From Epiperipatus broadwayi (Eukaryota; Onychophora; Udeonychophora; Euonychophora; Peripatidae), in assembly GCA_028023455.1 (NCBI GenBank), contig JAQFVV010000012.1, forward strand, positions 15,020,364 through 15,084,363: 64,000 nucleotides of DNA, read 5' to 3'. Both the position numbers and the translations under genes were made by a program. Below, one piece after another: positions 57,555-64,000 of the stretch. The notes beneath the pieces were generated by a model that saw only the letters and a list, made by a program, of their open reading frames with translations, had not been told where the DNA came from and did no database searches. How positions within the stretch are numbered: position 1 is the stretch's first letter; each line of letters begins with the position of its first letter.

Positions 57555-59173
57555 ATATATATATATATGCAGTGTCCATTTCAATTTAGCCAGTGGCTAA
57601 ATTTGTAGTCAATGTGCATGAAAGGAAATATGGAACAAAAATCATCATCAAATTTTTATATAGGAAAGGAAGCTGTAGGGCACCCAAGTTTAAACCCTAC
57701 AGGGTCATGTTCCTAAAGCCTAAGACAGAAGGAGAGTGGGGGAAACAGTTGTTCTTTAGTTGTTTGTGTGTTGAAAAAACTCAAAAAGAGTAGTACATAT
57801 CTTTTAATTATTCAATAGTTCTTTTTAAAAGTGAGGTTATAACACATATAGACAGTTTTGTCTGTTGACAAGCTATTTAGTTTGTCTTCATATTTCAAAT
57901 ATTAACTTTCTTCAAAATTAATTTACATTTGCTAGATTCTGCTATTTTTATTCTCTACTTCTATTTTGTTTTCTATAGTTATAATTTGGGTTTAAAAGTT
58001 TTAAGGATTTAATTTTAGATATTAAAAGTATAGTTTCTAAGAAGCATTCAGATTATTTTAATAGGCCAGTTTTTATAAATGATTTGAAGGACAGAGTGTG
58101 TGTGGATGTATTGCATAAATATATCTACAGTTACACATATTGGAAAAAAGACAATTCTGTTAAATTATTTTTTTTACTCAAGGGTTTTTTTTTTGCTATA
58201 AAGACTTCTTGTTTGTATCTGTATGTCTTAAAACTCAGAGGTCCAGCTGAAAATCTTCATGTCAAAGAGAAGAGATTTGATAATAATGCGATATTTGTCA
58301 GTAGGGTAAAAAAAACCATTAAGATAATTTTCCTTCAAAACATAATTTGTCCAGAAATCATGTTATTGTGAATTTTTTTTTTTACCAGCAGTTAAGAAAA
58401 ATCACATAGTCAGTCTAATTAGATGAGTTGACAAAATAAAAATAACTGTATAAAAATGCCTGGAAAGTCAATTAGAAAAAGAGATTTTAAATATTGAAAC
58501 TGGGGAAAAGACAAGTTTTAAATTCTGCAAGATATCAATTTGAAATCATTTTTTTATATAAAATTTTTTTTTGAAGATTGATATAAACGAAATAGCGGGT
58601 TAAAAATCTATATATATTTTGTTTGGCTTGCTGACCTGCCAGACAGCCAACACATATAAGAAAAAAAAGAAGTCTGAATCAAAAGTATTCTACACCTTAT
58701 GATTGACTGGGAGAAACTGACTGCTCATCCATATTTTAAGTAGAAGAAAACATTCATCTGCATTTAAAAGCTGAATGAAAATAAATAATCTGCTGATAAG
58801 TATTAAACCATGCAAGTTCAGATTCCAGTGACTAAGTTTAAACCCCAGCAAAATTATAAATATGAGAACAGATATCCTCCATCTATTAGAAGAATTGTGC
58901 TGAACAGGAAAAGAAACAGTTCCAGTGCCAAATGGTTCCTGCTAAAACAAACTTCATCATCAACATCACCATAAAAGACTTACAAGCCTCAAGTCAAGTG
59001 ACTCAGTGAATCATGGCCATTGGCCATATACCCATGGTACATATTGGTATGTTTGATGCAAAATGTAGAGACATTTAACAAGCTGAGGTTGAACTCTTGT
59101 AAGCCTCAACAAAATAAAAGGGACTGGTAATATGAATTTTCATTATATATTTTTTTTATGATGTCAGGGACTA
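57555..59173. other. Noncoding DNA with small open frames
   Basis: Frames of 66 codons (57593-57793) and 95 codons (58084-58371) exist on the plus strand but show no recognisable family or composition. I treat them as chance. Confidence 0.4.
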
Positions 59174-59177
59174 TTAA

Positions 59178-60016
59178 CCCTTTAACTGTCCAATTGTTCA
59201 TTCGCTGCAGGTGGTATCACTCAAAGCTTTTAATTGGCCGATGCACAAAATAATGTATCAATTTTTCAAAAGTTATTGACCGTTTTTTTAAATATATTCA
59301 CTTTAGTTTCATTTTTAAAAAGTATAATAGTAATTTCTCACATTATAGAAATAAACGAAAGTTTGTTCAAAAATAAATTTTGATTTTTAATTTTAAAAAT
59401 ATTTGTTACGGTTGACATGAAAAGAAACGGCAATCATAATTTCACGTTATGATTTTTTTTTCCCGACTTTGCAATAAATAAATAATTCTTGCTAAAATCG
59501 TAACTATTTTTGTAAAATAATATTTATTTTTGACATATTATATGAAAATAATTTGTATTTTATTTGTATTTCATCAAAAAATATTTTTAAAATGCTCTAA
59601 AACATTCGTTTATCATTTTCAAAATAAAACAAAAGCATTCGTAAATTTTTAATTTTTGGCAGCCATATAAAAATTTTAACAGCCAATAAGATTCAAGAAA
59701 AGATGATGAGAAGGCGGAGCTTTTCCATTTTCTTTTGTTTACAAAATTTCAACAGCCAATAAGATTCAAGAAAAGATGTGAAAAGGCAGTGCTTAGTTTT
59801 TGTTTGACATAAATCATCAATTAATTGATTTTTTACTTGTAAAATAATTCAATAGATGGCAGTATATTATAAAACTTTTTGCGTTCTAAAAAATGATGTC
59901 AAAACCGTAAACGTAGTACAAAAACTAAGCAATTTACAGCGATGTCAAATTTACTCAATTAAAAATGAATATGTATCAAATTGCCTCGATTAAGAACGAG
60001 TCAAACAGTTAAAAGG
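59178..60016. mobile_element. piggyBac-type MITE (839 bp)
   Basis: TTAA lies at both edges (59174-59177 and 60017-60020). The ends are inverted: CCCTTTAACTGT on the left and, in complement, CCTTTTAACTGT on the right (11 of 12). A TTAA target and CCC-type ends are hallmarks of piggyBac. Inside is a ~75-bp direct duplication (AACAGCCAATAAGATTCAAG at about 59680 and 59750). There is no transposase, so mobility would need one in trans. Confidence 0.7.
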
Positions 60017-60020
60017 TTAA

Positions 60021-61951
60021 CTCTGAGAACTAAAATCAAGTAAATCAAGAATTTCTTCAGTAATAATAGCTATAAGCTTGATTAAGATTTTATGTGTGCT
60101 AAAATTATTATACCCACTTATTGATGAATTTTGTTTTCTAAAGGGTATTATTGTATATTAATCTAAATTTATGAAATGTTAATATGTAAAAGATTTTTTT
60201 TGTATCATTATGTTTTGAAATAATATTTTAGTTATAATGGGGATCAACACACACATACATGGTAATATAATAATACTTGCCATATGTATATAATTGCATA
60301 TGAATATGAGAGTAATAGGCATACAGCATTTAAAATATTAGATTGTTTTTTTTAGTTAAGGAGTAACAATCTCAATAGCTTAGAGAGAGAGGAGATAAGT
60401 AATTCAAAACTTGTTTTTGGAAAACTTTTTTTCGATTTAACTAACATTTTTTCTAATTAATCATTCTACTTTATATGTTAAGTTTAGATTTATAAAGATT
60501 TAAAAGTATGTGTGCACAAAGAGTGTTTATTATTATCTTTATATGAAACATTTTCTTGTGGATGGAAAATTTTAGCAATTTTTTATCCAACCTGATATAC
60601 ATTATACTATAATAAACATTGGATATTGTCATTACAGGAAAGGGGGAAGAATTTAATATCAATCTTATGAGTTCAATATAATAACTTATAATTACTAGTC
60701 ATATAAATTTCCATTTCTATCTTTAAATTGTATGTATATGTTAGGAATACAGTAATAAATGTTAATTTGTTTTATTAAACGAGGTGTATATTTTCATTAA
60801 GAGTATACTTTATTAGTTGTGATCATTCATCATCACTGGTGAACATTAACTGTTGAAGTTCTAATTTAGACATGCTAAAATTAGCCAAATAGTTAGGAAT
60901 TTCTAAAAATTAATTTCATGTTAGGCTTAGTTCTAAAACTGTGGCTGGAAGTACCAGCATCATTATCATCACATTTTTTAATTAATGAGCTAGATAAATG
61001 TTTAAAGGCCATAAATAAATAGTGATTTCATGGTATTATAATAATCACCATTCCATTATCTACATCATCCAAGGATGAGTGAATTTCCATCCTAAATTAA
61101 TAGTGTAATACAAGCTAGTAAAACATATGAAGGTATTAAAATGCATTTATCATATTAAAATCTAGGAGATAATTTCTGTCTGATGCATTTTATATACACC
61201 ACTGTAGCTTAAGGATGTTTTGTGTTTATCTTAATATTAGTGCATATGGTGATATGGGTCTAAAAGCAAACATCCTACATTTTGTTAGAAATAAGGTACC
61301 AAAGGGGTTCAAACCTGATACATTTGAAAAAGTTATAGAATATAACTTTGTCTAGGTTCAGATAACCTAGTGGCACCCTGATAGACCATATTCACTCCAT
61401 ATTCATTTGTTATTCACTTAGATGTTCACTTAATATAAAACCAAGAGATAAAAGTGGGTAAAATTTACTGTTGGATTTATTGAGGAAATATTTTTATTGG
61501 GTTACCAATGTACTCTCCCACTTGATGTTATGTCATAAGTTATAATGTCTTAATAGTTTATTTAAGTTACAATGTGTTCCTACTTGTTTATTGAAGATAT
61601 AATGGCTGTCTACCTAGGGTTTGAAATAGGCCAGATATCAGATAACTGAAATGACTCGTTTCTAATCATTGTTATTATGATATTATTTTGCCATCTTGGA
61701 GTTGATTTATATCTATCTCATACTCATTTTTCTCCCTCAAGACACAGACATTATATATATTGTGAGAATATTAAGTGAATATAATATTTTGGCTACAATG
61801 TATTTTAGTTACAATGATTGATTTAAATTGATTACCGAAGGTGTAGTTATAATGTTTAAATTAAACATTAGTCCCATTAATAATTTAGGTACAATGGCAT
61901 ATATATTTTAGTCACATAAATAATTGGGTTACAATATATATATATATATAT
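60021..61951. other. A+T-rich noncoding DNA
   Basis: No gene. Around 61540-61930 the word GTTACAATG recurs at irregular 30-60-bp spacing, suggesting a decayed short tandem repeat that runs up to the (TA)n at 61935-61950. Confidence 0.45.
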
Positions 61952-62250
61952 TGTGCCAGACCGTAAAACGTCCATGCACAATATGGCTATAGCCAACAAT
62001 TTGGCACAGCTAACTTTATTGAATTCAGTGAATAAACAATGAGAGTTGGTCTATACTAGATTCCCATCTCCTTGCATACATAACTAACACTTATATATTA
62101 GTTATTTTGAAATAATAACACACTCTATAAATGTATCATATTTATTGTAAATGTTCTAATACATATAATAACACACACTATAAATGTACCATGTTTATTG
62201 TAAACATATATGTAATATGTATATGTATAAAGATTTCGGTATATTTACTT

Positions 62251-62731
62251 TTTTGATAATTTTTAAAATTATGTTTCAAAAATCTTTTTAGAAATTTCAA
62301 GATTCCATATTGGAGTAATAGACCACCCACATTCTTTAGATAACATACTTGTAAATTGATTTATAAATTAATTAAAAAAAAAAAACTCTACCTGATTACA
62401 TACAAAAAAAAGTAAAAATAAAAAGACAAAGATTAATTAAATCCACCTTTTAAACGGAAGATTCTTTTCACACACAAAAAATATTTTGTTGTTTTTTTGT
62501 GTGAAAATAATCTTCCATTTAAAAGGTGGATTTAATTAATATTTGTCTTTCTATTTTTACTTTTTTTTTGTATGTAATCAGGTAGAGTTTTTTTTTTAAA
62601 ATTAATTTGTAAATCAATTTACATGTATGTTATCTAAAGAATGTGGATGGTCTATTACTCCAATATGGAATCTTGAAATTCCTAAAAAGAGATTTTTGAA
62701 ACATAAGACTAAAAGTAAAAATTATCTGATG
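62251..62731. repeat. Long palindrome, ~240-bp arms
   Basis: The left arm TTGATAATTTTTA...TTTTCACACAC is complemented by GTGTGAAAATAATC...TAAAAATTATCTGA with few mismatches. The centre is ACAAAAAATATTTTGTTG (about 62475-62495). It includes CTCTACCTGATTACATAC / GTATGTAATCAGGTAGAG and CCACCTTTTAAACGGAAG / CTTCCATTTAAAAGGTGG. No coding sequence. It could be a foldback MITE or a hairpin-RNA source; no target duplication is clear. Confidence 0.9.
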
Positions 62732-62789
62732 CAATAGCTCAAAGGGGGATGATAAGCAACTGCAACTTGTGGGCGGATGAGGATATATA

Positions 62790-62995
62790 ATAAACTACCT
62801 GTGAAACATAGGGGGATTAGTTTTTTTTATTGATTATTGTTGGACTGAGAGAAATACATAAATCTATATGTGGTGTAAGAGAATTATTAGTTTGATTAGT
62901 ATTGAACTGAGAGAGCTACAATAATCTACCTGTAAGGTGTGGGGAGATTATTATTAGACATTTATTCTTTTGGCTCGTTATGCTGTTGGATTGCT
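62790..62995. repeat. ~65-bp minisatellite, 3 diverged units
   Basis: Each unit has AATCTACCTGT, GTGTGGGGAGATTA and, in the first two, GGACTGAGAGAAATAC / GAACTGAGAGAGCTAC blocks in the same order. It lies inside the (TA)n-flanked insertion. Confidence 0.6.
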
Positions 62996-64000
62996 GAATA
63001 TATATTTAATTTTAATTCAAACAAGAGTTTGATGCCTATAATTTTTTTTGTTTATGGGACCTGCCAGTTATGAACGAACATAAACTTATGTTGAATGTTT
63101 TTTCTCAAGGTTTGCGTAGATATTAATTGAAGCTACCAACCAACACCCATATGATTTTGGAAATCATTTAATTATACACAGTTCAGTGATTAATCAAAAT
63201 GAAAGAAAAATATTTTGGATTGCCATTACTAAAATGATAACAAAGTTTCATCTACTTGCCTGCAAAAACATGGAGTAGAAGAACCATAGCAGTACACTGT
63301 CCATTCAAATATGTAATTGCCAAGATATATGTTTTAAAGATCCAGTGTATCCTGATTAAAGGACTCTACAAGGATGGCAAGGAGTTAAAATGAATGTTGC
63401 CATCCTTTCTGGTAGTTTAGTTGGTCCACCCAGAAGTTTGAACCCGGAGAGCAAGCAGATAGAGATGAGTACAACAACAACATAAAAGAGGAAATGTTAA
63501 TTTTTTTTTTGGCTTACTGTTTGTATTATTAGAGTGGTTATAACAATTATAATCATAATATATTTACTAACACATTATAAGATATAATTATTTTGTTTGT
63601 TATAGAAAATATTGTAAAATAATATTGCTTATACATAGATCTCACTCAAATCCACTAAAGATAGGATTATTATTTTCTTGTTATTTTCCCTCATTTTTAC
63701 CATTACATCTTATTTAATTTTAATCATGGTGGCATCACCTCATGTGGAGTGATATATAGCCAGAACTATACATTTATATATATATGTATACAAATTATAT
63801 GTAAATATAACTTTTCGTACCTAAATGTAAAGGTGTATATAATCTTGAAAGTTTATATGAGCAAATGGGGAAAGTTCAAGGGGTTAGATCTATGTATAAC
63901 TTATTTCATTATTTTGGGGGATTTACAAAATGAAACATCCGTTGTTTTGTGCAGGGAGAGGGGAGTATAGACCACACCTATTGTCATCCATCTTTGACCA

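Larger units (their letters stand above)
61952..63772 (-). mobile_element. LTR-like insertion flanked by (TA)n (third solo candidate)
   Basis: It starts TGTGCCAGACCG directly after (TA)n and may end at GAACTATACA, followed by TTTATATATATATG. On the minus strand the end reads CAATAAAGTTAGC, then GGTCTGGCACA, again with AATAAA upstream of a CA end. Inside are a long palindrome and a three-unit ~65-bp minisatellite. The left end is well marked; the right end is a guess from the TG/CA rule and the flanking TA tract. Confidence 0.35.

Noticed and set aside
57593-58371. Two plus-strand frames of 66 and 95 codons as a small gene pair
   Set aside because: No recognisable motifs, composition follows the A+T background, and frames and starts are arbitrary.

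Overview
The window is strongly A+T-rich animal DNA. There is no operon structure and no compact gene order, and microsatellites of (TA)n, (ATT)n and mixed trinucleotides are abundant. It holds a dense mix of metazoan retroelements: RTE, Jockey/CR1-group and Tx1/L1-group LINEs, Penelope-like elements, a Mag-type Gypsy element and tRNA-derived SINEs. The species cannot be fixed from sequence alone; this mix fits an invertebrate such as an arthropod, chelicerate or lophotrochozoan. I recognise no host protein-coding gene, rRNA or functional tRNA gene. The window reads as intergenic or deep intronic DNA built almost entirely from transposons and their decay products.

Left third (1-22.5 kb). The best-preserved object is a 7.7-kb LTR element at 4046-11721. 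Two near-identical 2.58-kb LTRs flank a 2.5-kb interior whose only gene is an intact 524-codon coiled-coil, Gag-like protein on the minus strand. No protease, reverse transcriptase or integrase is present, so it must be mobilised in trans. To its right lie two different Penelope-like 3' ends separated by a (TA)46 tract, then an RTE scrap. About 9 kb of A+T-rich DNA follows with a few diverged repeat pairs and a long (TTA/TTG)n tract.

Middle (22.5-39.3 kb). A tandem array of about 320-460-bp units carrying a tRNA-like promoter block was interrupted twice. One insertion is a (TA)n-flanked, 3.8-kb noncoding element containing a large foldback (24376-28142). The other is an almost full-length but mutated RTE LINE (28496-31712). 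A hAT-like MITE and a compound microsatellite lead into a 5'-truncated Jockey/CR1-group LINE at 36806-39272.

Right (39.3-64 kb). A Tx1/L1-group LINE abuts the Jockey/CR1-group tail. Its ORF2 and the C-terminal part of ORF1 are on the minus strand, while the 5' part of ORF1 is inverted onto the plus strand, the arrangement expected from twin priming. A Penelope-like pseudogene, a SINE tail, a decayed Mag-type Gypsy element (gag to integrase), a second Gag-like coiled-coil relic, a piggyBac-type MITE and two further (TA)n-flanked LTR-like insertions follow. The last of these contains a palindrome with arms of about 240 bp.

The most unusual theme is a recurring class of long, minisatellite-filled, mostly noncoding LTR-like insertions. 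They have TG...CA (or TA...CA) ends, a shared minus-strand orientation, and (TA)n on both sides. Four are proposed here; one still carries an intact Gag-like gene.
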